DNA of 51,739 bases, from assembly GCF_004335005.1 (NCBI RefSeq), contig NZ_RQRT01000026.1, positions 1-51,739 on the forward strand. The letters are read 5' to 3'. A program made the position numbers and the translations under genes. The stretch comes from Paracoccus nototheniae. GTDB lineage: Bacteria; Pseudomonadota; Alphaproteobacteria; Rhodobacterales; Rhodobacteraceae. The number at the start of each line of letters is the position of its first letter. Within the stretch, counting starts at the first letter, position 1. The notes below the pieces were generated by a model, which saw nothing but the letters and a program-made list of their open reading frames with translations, ran no database searches and was not told where the DNA came from. Positions 15,481 to 24,869 of the stretch are shown here, one piece after another.

Positions 15481-16437
15481 ATGGAACATGCAAAGCCGCC
15501 TTTGACCCTGTATCTGGCCGCGCCCCGCGGCTTTTGCGCGGGCGTCGACCGCGCCATCAAGATCGTCGAGCTGGCGCTGGCCCGGTGGGGCGCGCCCGTC
15601 TATGTCCGCCACGAGATCGTGCACAACAAATACGTCGTGGATCAGCTGCGCGACAAAGGCGCAGTCTTTGTCGAAGATCTGGACGATTGCCCTGATGACC
15701 GCCCCGTGATCTTTTCGGCCCATGGCGTGCCCAAGGCCGTCCCCGCCGAGGCCGCGCGCCGCCAGATGGTCTATGTCGATGCGACCTGCCCGCTGGTCAG
15801 CAAGGTCCATCTGGAGGCCGAGCGTCACCATGCCGCAGGTCTGCAGATGATCATGATCGGCCATACCGGCCACCCCGAGGTGCTGGGCACGATGGGCCAG
15901 TTGCCGCCGGGCGAGGTCGTGCTGGTCGAGACGGCGGATGACGTGGCCACGGTGCAGGTCCGCGATCCGGCCCGGCTGGCCTATATCACCCAGACCACCC
16001 TGTCGGTCGATGACACGGCGGGCATCGTCGCGGCCCTGCAGGCGCGGTTTCCCGCGATCATCGGCCCGGCGAAAGAGGATATCTGCTATGCCACGACCAA
16101 CCGTCAGGCCTCGGTCAAGGCCGTCGCGCCGCATGTCGATGCGCTGCTGGTGATCGGGGCCGAGAATTCCAGCAACTCCAAGCGGCTGGTCGAGGTCGGA
16201 CGCAGCGCGGGCTGCGCCTATGCCCAGCTGGTCATGCGCGCGACCGAGATCGACTGGCGCGCGCTGGAGGGCATCCGGTCGATCGGCGTCACCGCCGGGG
16301 CCAGCGCGCCTGAGGTTCTGGTCAACGAGGTCGTCGACGCCTTTCGTGCCCGCTATGAGGTGAGCGTCGAGCTGGTCGAGACGGCGGTGGAGCGGGTCGA
16401 GTTCAAGGTGCCCCGGGTCTTGCGCGAGACGGTCTGA
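15481..16437 (+). CDS. ispH: 4-hydroxy-3-methylbut-2-enyl diphosphate reductase
   Basis: Last enzyme of the MEP isoprenoid pathway, reducing HMBPP to IPP and DMAPP with a 4Fe-4S cluster. The three cluster cysteines are visible: Cys19 in [13 protein letters not shown], Cys103 in [11 protein letters not shown] and Cys202 in [11 protein letters not shown], with the substrate histidines in EIVHNK and GHTGHPE. At 318 aa it is family length. The ATG at 15481 is preferred over an in-frame ATG at 15430 because the conserved region begins nine residues later. A tandem repeat and the dispersed 3'-end element follow the stop by a few bases. Confidence 0.97.
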   Translation: MEHAKPPLTLYLAAPRGFCAGVDRAIKIVELALARWGAPVYVRHEIVHNKYVVDQLRDKGAVFVEDLDDCPDDRPVIFSAHGVPKAVPAEAARRQMVYVDATCPLVSKVHLEAERHHAAGLQMIMIGHTGHPEVLGTMGQLPPGEVVLVETADDVATVQVRDPARLAYITQTTLSVDDTAGIVAALQARFPAIIGPAKEDICYATTNRQASVKAVAPHVDALLVIGAENSSNSKRLVEVGRSAGCAYAQLVMRATEIDWRALEGIRSIGVTAGASAPEVLVNEVVDAFRARYEVSVELVETAVERVEFKVPRVLRETV

Positions 16438-16442
16438 AAAGG

Positions 16443-16520
16443 CCGGGGGCCAGCGCGCCGGACATCAGGAAGGACCGGGGGCCAGCCCGCCGGATATCAG
16501 GAAAGACCGGGGGCCAGCCC
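16443..16520 (+). repeat. 32-bp tandem repeat after ispH, 2.4 copies
   Basis: Two full units (16443-16474 and 16475-16506) match at 29 of 32 positions by eye; a third begins at 16507 with the same 14 bases and then passes into the dispersed 3'-end element. Each unit opens with CCGGGGGCCAGC. Confidence 0.85.
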
Positions 16521-16553
16521 CCGAAGCCCCCGGGATATTTTTGCCAAGATGAA
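16507..16553 (+). repeat. Dispersed 3'-end element, copy B
   Basis: CCGGGGGC (16507-16514) can pair with GCCCCCGG further on to form an 8-bp stem, followed by ATATTTTT, so it looks like a terminator for ispH. The 19-nt core ATATTTTTGCCAAGATGAA is at 16535-16553. The AAAGG that directly follows serves as the ribosome site of the GST gene starting at 16563. Confidence 0.8.
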
Positions 16554-16562
16554 AGGTCGGCC

Positions 16563-17168
16563 ATGAGGCTTTATTCGATGCCCTCGTCGGGCAACAGCTA
16601 CAAGATCCGGTTGCTGGCGGCTTTGGCGGGGATCCCGCTGGAGGTCGTGGATTGCGAATATGGATCCGCCGGGCTGGAGGCCGCCAAGGCGGCGGGGGCG
16701 CTGCCCTTCGGCAAGGTGCCCGCGCTGGAACTGGACGGCGGGGTCGTGCTGGCCGAATCGAACGCGATCCTGTGCCATCTGGGCGAAGGGACGGCGTTCT
16801 GGCCTGCGGACCCGGTTGTGCGAGCGCAGATGCTGGGCTGGATGTTCTGGGAGCAGTACAATCACGAGCCGGTCATCGCGGTGCGGCAGGCTCTGGTCAG
16901 CTATCCCCATCGCGCCGCCGATGCGACGCCCGCACGGTTGGCGGATCTGCTGGCGCGCGGTCATGCCCTGCTGGGCGTGATGGAGACCGCGCTTGCGGGC
17001 CGCGACTGGCTGGTGGGCGAGGCGGTCAGTCTGGCCGATCTGTGCCTTTATGCCTATACCCATACCGCCGGTCGCCGGGGCGGGTTCGCGATGGATCGGT
17101 TCCCCGCCGTCAATGAATGGCTGGACCGGGTTGCGGCGCTGCCCGGTCATGTGCGTCTTGATGACTGA
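16563..17168 (+). CDS. Glutathione S-transferase family protein
   Basis: 201-aa cytosolic protein with an N-terminal thioredoxin-like domain ([21 protein letters not shown], then [22 protein letters not shown] with the cis-proline and the glutathione gamma-Glu-binding ES pair) and an all-helical C-terminal domain ([20 protein letters not shown]). The substrate is unknown. Its ribosome site AAAGG is supplied by the end of the repeat element upstream. The stop overlaps the rnhA start region by 8 bp, so GST, rnhA and the TRIC gene appear to form one coupled operon. Confidence 0.9.
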   Translation: MRLYSMPSSGNSYKIRLLAALAGIPLEVVDCEYGSAGLEAAKAAGALPFGKVPALELDGGVVLAESNAILCHLGEGTAFWPADPVVRAQMLGWMFWEQYNHEPVIAVRQALVSYPHRAADATPARLADLLARGHALLGVMETALAGRDWLVGEAVSLADLCLYAYTHTAGRRGGFAMDRFPAVNEWLDRVAALPGHVRLDD

Positions 17169-17610
17169 GCTGTTCGCCTGGACCGATGGCGCCTGCAGCG
17201 GCAATCCCGGCCCCGGGGGCTGGGGCGTGCTGATGCGTGCGATGGATGGCGGGGCCGTCATCAAGGAACGCGAGCTGGCCGGCGGCGAGGCGGCGACCAC
17301 CAACAATCGCATGGAGCTGATGGCCGCGATCAGTGCGCTGGAGGTGCTGACCCGTCCCACCAGTTTGGTGATCGTCACCGACAGCGCCTATGTGAAGAAC
17401 GGCGTCACCCAGTGGATCCATGGCTGGAAGCGCAACGGCTGGAAGACCGCTGACCGCAAACCCGTCAAGAATGTCGAGCTGTGGCAGCGGCTGGATGCGG
17501 CGCAGGCCACCCACAAGGTCGAATGGCGCTGGATCAAGGGCCATGCGGGCCATGCCGAGAACGAACGCGCCGACGAGCTGGCCCGCGCCGGAATGGCGCC
17601 CTTCAAATGA
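17161..17610 (+). CDS. rnhA: Ribonuclease HI
   Basis: Degrades the RNA strand of RNA-DNA hybrids such as primers and R-loops. The DEDD active site is readable: Asp9 in [14 protein letters not shown], Glu in NNRMELMAA, Asp in [10 protein letters not shown], and the last Asp in NERADELA, with the basic handle region [20 protein letters not shown] in between. The 149-aa length matches the E. coli enzyme. The ATG lies inside the 3' end of the GST gene (8-bp overlap) and its own stop overlaps the next start (ATGA). Confidence 0.96.
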   Translation: MTELFAWTDGACSGNPGPGGWGVLMRAMDGGAVIKERELAGGEAATTNNRMELMAAISALEVLTRPTSLVIVTDSAYVKNGVTQWIHGWKRNGWKTADRKPVKNVELWQRLDAAQATHKVEWRWIKGHAGHAENERADELARAGMAPFK

Positions 17611-18245
17611 CGCTGGAGGCGCTGGTCACCGCGCTGGATTACGGGTCCGTGCTGATCTTTGCGCTGACCGGGGCACTGGTCGCCAGCCGGGCGCAGCTGG
17701 ACCCGGTGGGGTTCGTCTTCATGGCGGCCCTGACGGCGGTGGGCGGCGGGACGCTGCGCGATCTGTTGCTGGGGCGCGACATGGTGTTCTGGGTCGCCCA
17801 GCCCGCCTATGTCATGATCGCGGCGGTGGCGGCGCTGGTCGTCTTCTGGACCGCGCATCTGTTCGAAAGCCGCTATGTCTGGCTGGTCTGGCTGGACAGT
17901 GTCGCGCTGGCCGTGGCCGTTGCGGCGGGTGTCGGCGTCGCGATGGAGGGCGGCTTTGGCCCGGTCATCGTGATCATCATGGGCGTCGTGACCGGCACGT
18001 TCGGCGGGCTGATGCGCGATGTCGTGGGCAATGAGGTGCCTTTGGTCCTGAAGCAGGGGCAGCTGTATCTGACGGCGGCCTTTGGCGGGGCGGCGGTGGC
18101 GGTGACGCTGGACTGGCTGGGCTTGGCCCGGCCCGGGGCGCTGCTGGCCTGCGCGCTGGCGGTCTGGGGGCTGCGCGCGGGCAGCCTGCGGTTCGGATGG
18201 AGCCTGCCGGTCTATCGCCCCCGCCCGCCGCGCACGCGCGGCTGA
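17607..18245 (+). CDS. TRIC-type channel / UPF0126 membrane protein
   Basis: 212-aa hydrophobic protein with about seven membrane helices arranged as an internal duplication; each half carries the family GG-containing kink and an Arg-Asp pair ([11 protein letters not shown] and [12 protein letters not shown]). The bacterial family, including YadS/YicG, is related to trimeric intracellular cation channels; the ion carried here is unknown. Translation is coupled to rnhA through an ATGA overlap. The final residues (PPRTRG) lie in a short DNA repeat that duplicates the stop-codon region. Confidence 0.88.
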   Translation: MTLEALVTALDYGSVLIFALTGALVASRAQLDPVGFVFMAALTAVGGGTLRDLLLGRDMVFWVAQPAYVMIAAVAALVVFWTAHLFESRYVWLVWLDSVALAVAVAAGVGVAMEGGFGPVIVIIMGVVTGTFGGLMRDVVGNEVPLVLKQGQLYLTAAFGGAAVAVTLDWLGLARPGALLACALAVWGLRAGSLRFGWSLPVYRPRPPRTRG

Positions 18246-18275
18246 CAGGGAGGCCCGCCTCGCACGCGCGGCTGA
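18224..18275. repeat. 30-bp-period partial duplication at the TRIC gene stop
   Basis: About 22 bp (18224-18245) recurs at 18254-18275 with one mismatch; the second copy repeats the stop-codon context CGCACGCGCGGCTGA. It lies in the convergent gap before the haemoglobin gene. Confidence 0.7.
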
Positions 18276-18293
18276 GCGATTGTCGCGGCGCGG

Positions 18294-18692
18294 TTAGCGC
18301 AGGATCGGCGGGCCGTTCCGGCCTGCATCGCTGTTTTGCACGCCGGCCCGCAAGCCCTGCCCGATGCGATGGGCCATTGCCGACCATGCCCGCGCGTCCC
18401 ATGGCGGCAGGGTGCGGCGCAAAGCCTCGTCAAAGAGCGCCAGCCAGATCTCGAAATGTTCGGGCCGCACGTTGCCTGCCGACAGATGGGCGCGCATCGG
18501 GCTGCCGTTATAACCCGCCTTGTGCAGGATCGCGCCCGCCCAGAAGGCGGTGATGCGCGCCTCGTGCGCGGGCCAGTCGCCGATATGCTCGGCGAAGATC
18601 GGGGCCAGCACCTCGTGCCGGCGCACGGCGCCGTAAAAGACCGCGACCACGCGGGCGATCTGGGGTTCGGTGATGTCAAAGCGCGGCTCCAT
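18294..18692 (-). CDS. Group III truncated haemoglobin
   Basis: 132-aa haem protein of the 2-on-2 globin fold. Family marks are the B-helix Phe-Tyr at 19-20, [21 protein letters not shown], and the proximal histidine F8 as His79 in [12 protein letters not shown], as is typical of group III. Members are linked to oxygen, NO or sulfide chemistry, often in microaerobic growth; the role here is not shown. The ATG at 18692 gives the usual N-terminus; a longer in-frame version enters the queF leader. Divergent from queF with a 103-bp gap. Confidence 0.9.
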   Translation of the reverse strand: MEPRFDITEPQIARVVAVFYGAVRRHEVLAPIFAEHIGDWPAHEARITAFWAGAILHKAGYNGSPMRAHLSAGNVRPEHFEIWLALFDEALRRTLPPWDARAWSAMAHRIGQGLRAGVQNSDAGRNGPPILR

Positions 18693-18795
18693 CCATCCGC
18701 ATCTGGGGCAGGGGATGCGTGGTTGCAAGAGGTTTCGCCCCGGTGCTAAGGGGCAGGCCCGGTCGCAGCCCACCCGGTCAAAACAGGAGCCAGAG

Positions 18796-19257
18796 ATGAG
18801 CCATTACACCGACAGCCTGACCCAGCTTGGCAAGGACACGCCCCTGCCCACCCATCCCGATCAGGCCGTGCTGGAGCGGGTGCCCAACCCGCAGCCCGGC
18901 CAGACCTATGTGGTGCGCTTTACCCAGCCCGAATTCACCAGCCTGTGCCCGATGACCGGCCAGCCCGATTTCGCGCATCTGGTGATCGATTATGTGCCCG
19001 GCGACTGGCTGGTCGAATCGAAATCGCTGAAGCTGTATCTGGGCAGCTTTCGCAATCACGGCGCCTTTCACGAGGATTGCACCGTGGGCATCGGGCGCCG
19101 CATCGCCGATCTGCTGACGCCCGCATGGCTGCGCATCGGCGGCTATTGGTATCCGCGCGGCGGCATGCCCATCGACGTGTTCTGGCAGACCGGGGTTGTG
19201 CCTGCGGGGTTGTGGTTGCCTGATCAGGGCGTCCCGGGATATCGCGGCCGGGGCTAG
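18796..19257 (+). CDS. queF: NADPH-dependent 7-cyano-7-deazaguanine reductase
   Basis: Reduces preQ0 to preQ1 in queuosine biosynthesis. The 153-aa unimodular (YkvM-type) form has the catalytic Cys51 and Asp58 in [14 protein letters not shown] and the substrate-binding [21 protein letters not shown] segment. AGGAG lies 7 bp before the ATG at 18796. The upstream 103 bp were inspected for a preQ1 riboswitch and no consensus aptamer was recognised. No other queuosine genes are adjacent. It overlaps the stop of the following minus-strand membrane protein by 4 bp. Confidence 0.96.
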   Translation: MSHYTDSLTQLGKDTPLPTHPDQAVLERVPNPQPGQTYVVRFTQPEFTSLCPMTGQPDFAHLVIDYVPGDWLVESKSLKLYLGSFRNHGAFHEDCTVGIGRRIADLLTPAWLRIGGYWYPRGGMPIDVFWQTGVVPAGLWLPDQGVPGYRGRG

Positions 19258-20081
19258 CCGCGCCAGGATCGGATCGCGATCAGCGCCGTGTCCACCACAT
19301 CGCCCAAGCGCGCCAGCAGCGGTTCGGGTTCGGGGGCGGCGCCGTCGGTCCCGGCCTCCAGCCGGGCCATCAGGCGCGACAGGCGGCGGCGATGGATGCC
19401 GGTCCACAGCTGCACCGGATCAGCCAGAAGCCCGGCAAATGTGGTGATCAGCGATCCCGCCATGGCCAGCGCCACCCCGGTCGCCAGGATATAAAGGGGC
19501 GATATCTCGACCGGAAAGGCCCAGTACCAGGCCCGGCCAAGCGTGTCGCCCAGGGCGAAATCGCGCACCGCCGCCCCATGCGCGCGCATCTGGGCCATCG
19601 GTCCTGCCAGCGAGATCATGCCCGGCGTCGCGCGGTGAAACAGCGCGACCCCAAGGACCAGCACGATCAGCGAGGTGGTGATCTCGGCCACCGCATTGCG
19701 GGTCTCGGCATGGCTGCCGAGCGCGCGGGCGATGCGGTCGGGGGCTGCGTCGGGGCCAAGGCCCTGTGCCTGCAGATCGGCCACCAGCGCGGTCAGATCG
19801 GCCTCGATCCGGGTGGCCACGTCGGATTGCAGAAAGACCCGGCAGCCCCGCAGCCACGCCCCGGCGCGTCCCCCGCCAAGCCGCGCCAGCGCCCAGCCCG
19901 CCAACTGCATCAGCAGCGCGACCGGGGCCAGCATGACGTTCACTGGTGCGCGCAGCAGATCCAGCCCAAGCGCATGGCGGTGCAGCGCGAGCGTGCCCCG
20001 CAGCCCATAGCGGCGCGCGGCAAAGCGGTGCAGGGCGGCGTCCCGGCGGGACAGGCGGGTGCGAAGGGGGGCGGGCTGCAT
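19254..20081 (-). CDS. Unrecognised membrane protein
   Basis: 275-aa protein of unknown family. It has an Arg-rich N-terminus ([21 protein letters not shown]), a hydrophobic stretch near residues 45-67 ([20 protein letters not shown]), a central helical region, another hydrophobic segment near 135-150 ([14 protein letters not shown]) and one or two more near 190-225 ([24 protein letters not shown]). It resembles a DUF6635-type protein from memory, but I cannot confirm this. The ATG at 20081 opens the conserved-looking part. Divergent from ileS across a 218-bp region with a 16-bp tandem repeat. Confidence 0.7.
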   Translation of the reverse strand: MQPAPLRTRLSRRDAALHRFAARRYGLRGTLALHRHALGLDLLRAPVNVMLAPVALLMQLAGWALARLGGGRAGAWLRGCRVFLQSDVATRIEADLTALVADLQAQGLGPDAAPDRIARALGSHAETRNAVAEITTSLIVLVLGVALFHRATPGMISLAGPMAQMRAHGAAVRDFALGDTLGRAWYWAFPVEISPLYILATGVALAMAGSLITTFAGLLADPVQLWTGIHRRRLSRLMARLEAGTDGAAPEPEPLLARLGDVVDTALIAIRSWRG

Positions 20082-20090
20082 GGGCCGTTC

Positions 20091-20132
20091 CTTGGGTATG
20101 GCGGGCCTTGGGTATGGCGGGCCTTGGCGGGC
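20091..20132. repeat. 16-bp tandem repeat upstream of the membrane-protein gene
   Basis: Unit CTTGGGTATGGCGGGC at 20091-20106 and 20107-20122, then a truncated copy to 20132. It lies 10 bp outside the start codon of the minus-strand gene, where a promoter or leader would be. Confidence 0.85.
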
Positions 20133-20162
20133 CGGGACAGCCTAGCGCGAAACCTTCGGCGC

Positions 20163-20190
20163 TTGCAGCCCCAAGCCGCGCTTTCTATAG
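20163..20190 (+). promoter_or_regulatory. ileS promoter
   Basis: TTGCAG (20163-20168), 16-bp spacer, CTATAG (20185-20190); reading the -10 as TATAGA gives a 17-bp spacer. It predicts a leader of about 100 nt before ileS. Confidence 0.5.
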
Positions 20191-20299
20191 AAGGCGGATG
20201 GATTTCCCGGCGTTCGCATTCCGAATTAGCAGCCCGGTGGCGTGAGGTTTCGCGCTGCCGGGTCAGACTTGTCCGAACGTCTTTCAAAGGAATGCCCCG

Positions 20300-23200
20300 A
20301 TGGCTGCGCCCACCAGCTCTGACACCCCCGATTACCGCGACACCGTCTTTCTGCCCCAGACCGATTTTCCCATGCGCGCCGGCCTGCCGCAGCGGGAACC
20401 GGACTGGCTGGCCCGGTGGGCGCGGATCGGCATCTATGACCGGCTGCGCGACAAGGCCGCGGCGGCGGACGGGGCCCGCGCCCCCTTCGTGCTGCATGAC
20501 GGCCCGCCCTATGCGAACGGGCATCTGCATATCGGTCACGCGCTGAACAAGACCATCAAGGATATCGTCGTGCGCAGCCATCAGATGATGGGCCGCGATG
20601 CGCGCTATGTGCCGGGCTGGGATTGCCACGGCCTGCCGATCGAATGGAAGATCGAAGAGAAATACCGTCAGGAGGGCCGCGACAAGGACGCGGTCGACAT
20701 GGTCGAATTCCGTCAGGAATGCCGCCGTTTTGCGCAGGAATGGGTGGCCATCCAGCGCGACGAATTCGAACGCATGGGCATCACCGGCGCATGGGACCGC
20801 CCCTATCTGACGATGGATTACCATGCCGAGGCGGTGATCGCCGCCGAGTTCATGAAGCTGCTGATGAACGGGTCACTGTATCAGGGATCCAAGCCCGTGA
20901 TGTGGTCGCCGGTCGAAAAGACCGCGCTGGCCGAGGCCGAGGTCGAGTATCACGACCATACCAGCCATACGATCTGGGTGCGGTTTGGCATCGCCTCTGT
21001 CTCGCGCGATGCCTACGGGCTGCGTGGCGGGAAAGATGAAAATCTGGACACGATGGAGTCCATTTCAGAAAGTTACGCCCGGCGTAAAGATCTTCAGAAC
21101 CAAAACGCCAAGGTCGTGATCTGGACCACGACCCCTTGGACCATCCCGCAGAACCGTGCCGTCGCCTTCAATCCCTCGATCGCCTATGGGCTTTATCAGG
21201 TCGTCGGGGCCGCCGAAGGCGCGACCGCCGAGCCGGGCGAGCGGTTGGTCATGGCCGATGCGCTGGCCGAGGGCGTGATGGCGCAGGCCAAGGTGACCGA
21301 GTTCACCCGCCTGTCCGATGTGACTGCCGCCGATCTTGAGGGGCTGGTGCTGTCCCACCCCTTCCGCGCCATCGACGGGGCCGAAGGCGAGTGGGACTAT
21401 GACGTTCCCATGCTGCCCGGCGATCACGTCACGGACGAGGCGGGGACGGGGTTCGTTCATACCGCGCCCAGCCATGGCGATGACGACTATCAGCTGGGCC
21501 TGCGCTTCAAGCTGCCGATGACCTATAATGTCGAACCGGATGGCAGCTATCGCAAGGATCTGCCGATCTTCGGCGGTCAGGCGATCATCGCGCCGGACGG
21601 CAAGGACGGCCCGGCCAATGTCAGCGTCATCAAGCAGCTGGCCTGGGCGGGCGCTTTGCTGGCCAAGGGCAAGGTCAAGCACAGCTATCCGCACAGCTGG
21701 CGGTCCAAGGCGCCGCTGATCTATCGCAACACGCCGCAATGGTTCGCCGCCATCGACAAGGTGCTGGACGACGGGATGGGCCAGTATGGCGACACGATCC
21801 GCGCGCGCGCGCTGGCCTCGGTGGACAAGCTGGTCACATGGTGGCCGCAATCGGGCCGCAACCGCATCCATTCCATGGTCGAGAACCGGCCCGATTGGGT
21901 TCTGTCGCGCCAGCGGGCCTGGGGCGTGCCGCTGACCTGTTTCGTCAAGCGCGGCGCCAAGCCCACCGATGCCGATTTCCTGCTGCGCGATGCCCGCGTG
22001 AACGACCGCATCACCGCCGCGTTCGAGACGGACGGCGCCGATGTCTGGTATCATCCCGACTTCAAGGCGCAGATGCTGGACGGCATCGCCGACCCGGACG
22101 CCTATGACAAGGTGACCGACGTGCTGGACGTGTGGTTCGATTCCGGCTCGACCCATGCTTTCGTGCTGCGCGACCGCGCGGATGGGGCGCCCGACGGGAT
22201 CGCGGATGTCTATCTGGAGGGCACCGACCAGCATCGCGGCTGGTTCCAATCGTCGCTGTTGCAGGCCAGCGCCACGCGGGGCCGCGCGCCCTATCGCAAC
22301 GTGGTCACGCATGGGTTCACGCTGGACGAAAAGGGCATGAAGATGTCCAAATCGTTGGGCAATACCATCGTGCCCGCCAAGGTGATCGAACAATATGGCG
22401 CCGATATCCTGCGCCTGTGGGTCGCGCAGGCCGATTACACCGCCGACCAGCGCATCGGCCCCGAGATCCTGAAAGGCACCGCCGACAGCTATCGCCGGCT
22501 GCGCAACACGCTGCGCTTTCTGCTGGGCGCGCTGCACGGGTTTGACGAGGCCGAGCGGGTGGCCGTAGAGGACATGCCCGAGCTGGAGCAATGGGTGCTG
22601 CACCGGCTGGCCCAGCTGGATCATCAGGTCCGCAAGGGCTATGACCAGTTCGATTTCCAGGGGGTGTTCCAGACCCTGTTCCAGTTCTGCACGCTGGATC
22701 TGTCGGCCTTCTACTTCGATATCCGCAAGGACGCGCTGTATTGCGATGCAGCCGACAGCCTGCGCCGCCGGGCCGCGCGGACGGTGCTGGACATGCTGCA
22801 TCACCGGCTGGTGACATGGCTGGCCCCGATCCTGCCCTTCACGATGGAGGATGTCTGGCTGTCGCGTTTCCCGTCCGACGATGACAGCGTGCATCTGCAG
22901 GACTTCCCCGCCACGCCCGCCGATTGGCTGAACGAGCCTCTGGCCGCGAAATGGGATCATGTGCGCCGCGCCCGCCGCGTCGTCACGGCGGCGCTGGAGG
23001 TCAAGCGGACCGACAAGACCATCGGTGCCAGCCTCGAGGCCGCGCCTGTTGTCCATGTCGAGAATGCCGAGATGCTGGCGGCGCTGAAATCGGTCACCTT
23101 CGCCGATATCTGCATCACCTCGGATCTGGCGCTGACCCGCGATCCGGCCCCATCCGAGGCCTTTCGCATGGCCGAGGCGCCGGGCATCGGCGTGGTGTTC

Positions 23201-23353
23201 GAGACCGCCGAGGGTGCGAAATGCCAGCGCTGCTGGAAGATCCTGCCCGATGTCGGCACCCACAGCCATCCGGGCGTCTGCGCGCGCTGCGACACGGTGC
23301 TGGCCAAGACGGTGCAGGCCAGCACGGTGCAGGCCAGCACGGTTCAGGGATGA
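20300..23353 (+). CDS. ileS: Isoleucine--tRNA ligase
   Basis: Class I synthetase charging tRNA-Ile, with an editing domain that hydrolyses Val-tRNA-Ile. The HIGH motif is in ANGHLHIGHALNKTIKD (about residues 73-89), the editing domain includes WTTTPWTIPQNRA, the KMSKS motif is GMKMSKSLGN, and a C-terminal zinc ribbon is seen in CQRCW and CARCD. The 1017-aa length is on the long side. Two oddities: a GC-poor in-frame segment at residues 245-271 containing a DNA palindrome, and a C-terminal tail made by a 15-bp tandem repeat. AAAGGA precedes the ATG by 8 bp. The stop overlaps the DUF3253 start. Confidence 0.97.
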   Translation: MAAPTSSDTPDYRDTVFLPQTDFPMRAGLPQREPDWLARWARIGIYDRLRDKAAAADGARAPFVLHDGPPYANGHLHIGHALNKTIKDIVVRSHQMMGRDARYVPGWDCHGLPIEWKIEEKYRQEGRDKDAVDMVEFRQECRRFAQEWVAIQRDEFERMGITGAWDRPYLTMDYHAEAVIAAEFMKLLMNGSLYQGSKPVMWSPVEKTALAEAEVEYHDHTSHTIWVRFGIASVSRDAYGLRGGKDENLDTMESISESYARRKDLQNQNAKVVIWTTTPWTIPQNRAVAFNPSIAYGLYQVVGAAEGATAEPGERLVMADALAEGVMAQAKVTEFTRLSDVTAADLEGLVLSHPFRAIDGAEGEWDYDVPMLPGDHVTDEAGTGFVHTAPSHGDDDYQLGLRFKLPMTYNVEPDGSYRKDLPIFGGQAIIAPDGKDGPANVSVIKQLAWAGALLAKGKVKHSYPHSWRSKAPLIYRNTPQWFAAIDKVLDDGMGQYGDTIRARALASVDKLVTWWPQSGRNRIHSMVENRPDWVLSRQRAWGVPLTCFVKRGAKPTDADFLLRDARVNDRITAAFETDGADVWYHPDFKAQMLDGIADPDAYDKVTDVLDVWFDSGSTHAFVLRDRADGAPDGIADVYLEGTDQHRGWFQSSLLQASATRGRAPYRNVVTHGFTLDEKGMKMSKSLGNTIVPAKVIEQYGADILRLWVAQADYTADQRIGPEILKGTADSYRRLRNTLRFLLGALHGFDEAERVAVEDMPELEQWVLHRLAQLDHQVRKGYDQFDFQGVFQTLFQFCTLDLSAFYFDIRKDALYCDAADSLRRRAARTVLDMLHHRLVTWLAPILPFTMEDVWLSRFPSDDDSVHLQDFPATPADWLNEPLAAKWDHVRRARRVVTAALEVKRTDKTIGASLEAAPVVHVENAEMLAALKSVTFADICITSDLALTRDPAPSEAFRMAEAPGIGVVFETAEGAKCQRCWKILPDVGTHSHPGVCARCDTVLAKTVQASTVQASTVQG
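23309..23349 (+). repeat. 15-bp tandem repeat encoding the IleRS C-terminus
   Basis: ACGGTGCAGGCCAGC is repeated twice (23309-23323, 23324-23338) with a partial third copy to 23349, encoding a TVQAS repeat just before the ileS stop. Confidence 0.85.
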
Positions 23354-23610
23354 CCGAGGCCGATCTGCGCAAGGCGATCCTTGCGCAGATCGGTCGTCTT
23401 CGTCCCGGCACCACCTGCTGTCCCAGCCAGATTGCCCGCGATCTGCGTGGCGATCGGGGGGAAGACTGGCGGACGCTGATGACGCCCTTGCGGCAGCACG
23501 CCCTGGCACTGGCCGCCGAGGGCCTTGTGCGCATCACCCAGAATGGCAAGCCCGCAGGCCCCGACCCGCGCGGCCCCATCCGGCTGTCGGCGCCGGATGA
23601 TGGCAGTTGA
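23350..23610 (+). CDS. DUF3253 domain protein
   Basis: 86-aa basic, winged-helix-like small protein: ADLRKAILAQIGRLRPGTTCC, CPSQIARDL, EDWRTLM, then ITQNGKP and the family ending RGPIRL. Function unknown; the fold would suit DNA or RNA binding, which is inference. It is translationally coupled to ileS by an ATGA overlap. Confidence 0.82.
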   Translation: MTEADLRKAILAQIGRLRPGTTCCPSQIARDLRGDRGEDWRTLMTPLRQHALALAAEGLVRITQNGKPAGPDPRGPIRLSAPDDGS

Positions 23611-23697
23611 CCGAGGGGGCTGCCGGGCGGGAGGCCCGAGCGTCCCCGGTTTCCCTGCCTCTGCCCGAGAACAGGCAGAGGCCCGGGTGCGGCGGAT

Positions 23698-24699
23698 CTA
23701 GACCAGCCACCAGCCTTTGGACTTCAACTGGTTGCGGATCATCCGTTCGGGCGCGCCACCGGGGATGCCGGCGAATATCGGGCGGACCTTGTCACGGCCC
23801 TTTTCCTGATAGACCAGCTTGCGCGCCGGTTCCCACAGGCGCAGCACCTTTTTGATCCGGTTGGGGGCCACGGCGCTTTCCAGCGCGGCGATCGCGGCGT
23901 CGGAATGCTGGGCGTAAAGCAGCGGCAGCTTGCGATAATGACAGGTCATATCGCCATCCAGACCGACCAGTTCCGGCCCCGGGCGCCCACCGCCAAAGGA
24001 CCGGATGACCACCGGCAGCACCGCCTGATCCAGCCACGGCTCCAGCACCTGGCTGGCCAGCGCCTCGTGGGGGTCGTTGCGCAGGGCCAGCGCCCAGTCC
24101 AGAAACCGCTGTCCGAATTCGGTCGGATCGGCGCCAAAGAACCAGCCCGCGTTGAAATACAGATAGCGTTCCCAATGCTCGTCCGGCTGGCTCAGATCCA
24201 GCGTATCCTCGAAGGGCACGTCAAAGCGGTCAAAGATCGATTTCCAGATCCCGCCATAGCCCGGCCCGTAAAGCGGCGGCAGCGGCCATGTCCCCTCGCG
24301 CTGCATCGAGGCGGAAGGGTGCGCCGTATCGAAGCCGACCCGATCCAGCGGTCCGCAGATCAGCGTGTCGGTGTCGAAAAACACGAAGGGTTCGTTCGCG
24401 GGCAGCAGGGCCAGCGCCTCGATTTTGTTGCCCTGCGGATAGGCGGCGCCGAAATGGCGGGCGACAAAGGGAGTGATCTCGGCCCCCAACTGGGTCAGGA
24501 TCTCGCGGCAGGGGTCCGAGATGCGCGTGTCATGCCCGGCCCATGCGCCCTCGGGCATGGGCTCGGCGACGATCACCCGGCCCGTCCAGTCCGGCGCATG
24601 CGCGCGCAGGCTGGCCATGAAGATGACCGCCTCGTATTCCAGCCTGCCGGACTGGGCGACGATCAGCAGATTGGGTTGGGTATTGATTTGGACTGACAC
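23698..24699 (-). CDS. GT-A-like glycosyltransferase-type protein, unknown acceptor
   Basis: 333-aa protein with the nucleotide-sugar-transferase layout: an N-terminal strand (NLLIVAQSGRLEYEAVIFM), NKIEALALLP, then PFVFFDTDTLI with Asp109-Thr-Asp111 as a DxD-type metal/UDP site, and a later FNAGWFFG segment as in GT8-like enzymes. No signal peptide or membrane helix is visible, so a cytoplasmic glycosyltransferase is likely; donor and acceptor are unknown. The start is GTG at 24699, after which the conserved part begins; the longer frame runs into tRNA-Tyr. Tail residues are basic. Confidence 0.72.
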   Translation of the reverse strand: MSVQINTQPNLLIVAQSGRLEYEAVIFMASLRAHAPDWTGRVIVAEPMPEGAWAGHDTRISDPCREILTQLGAEITPFVARHFGAAYPQGNKIEALALLPANEPFVFFDTDTLICGPLDRVGFDTAHPSASMQREGTWPLPPLYGPGYGGIWKSIFDRFDVPFEDTLDLSQPDEHWERYLYFNAGWFFGADPTEFGQRFLDWALALRNDPHEALASQVLEPWLDQAVLPVVIRSFGGGRPGPELVGLDGDMTCHYRKLPLLYAQHSDAAIAALESAVAPNRIKKVLRLWEPARKLVYQEKGRDKVRPIFAGIPGGAPERMIRNQLKSKGWWLV

Positions 24700-24869
24700 C
24701 GGTGCCCCCGAAACTCTTGACTTGATGGTCAGCCTAACCCCCGCACCAGGCCAGCAAAACCCCCGCCGGATCACACGCTGCATTTTCTTCAACCGCAGGA
24801 GGCATGGGCGCCTGGCGCTCGCCCAAGTCATGGGCAGCCGGGTGAAAACGGTCTGAAAGAGGGGGGAAA

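Noticed and set aside
15938..16153. Short alternative frames inside ispH, rnhA and similar genes
   Set aside because: No independent ribosome sites or conserved motifs; explained by GC bias.
18693..18795. Possible preQ1 riboswitch before queF (AGAGGTTT and AAAACAGGAG are present)
   Set aside because: The stem, loop and A-rich tail spacing of the preQ1-I aptamer cannot be drawn, and no class II or III pattern was recognised.
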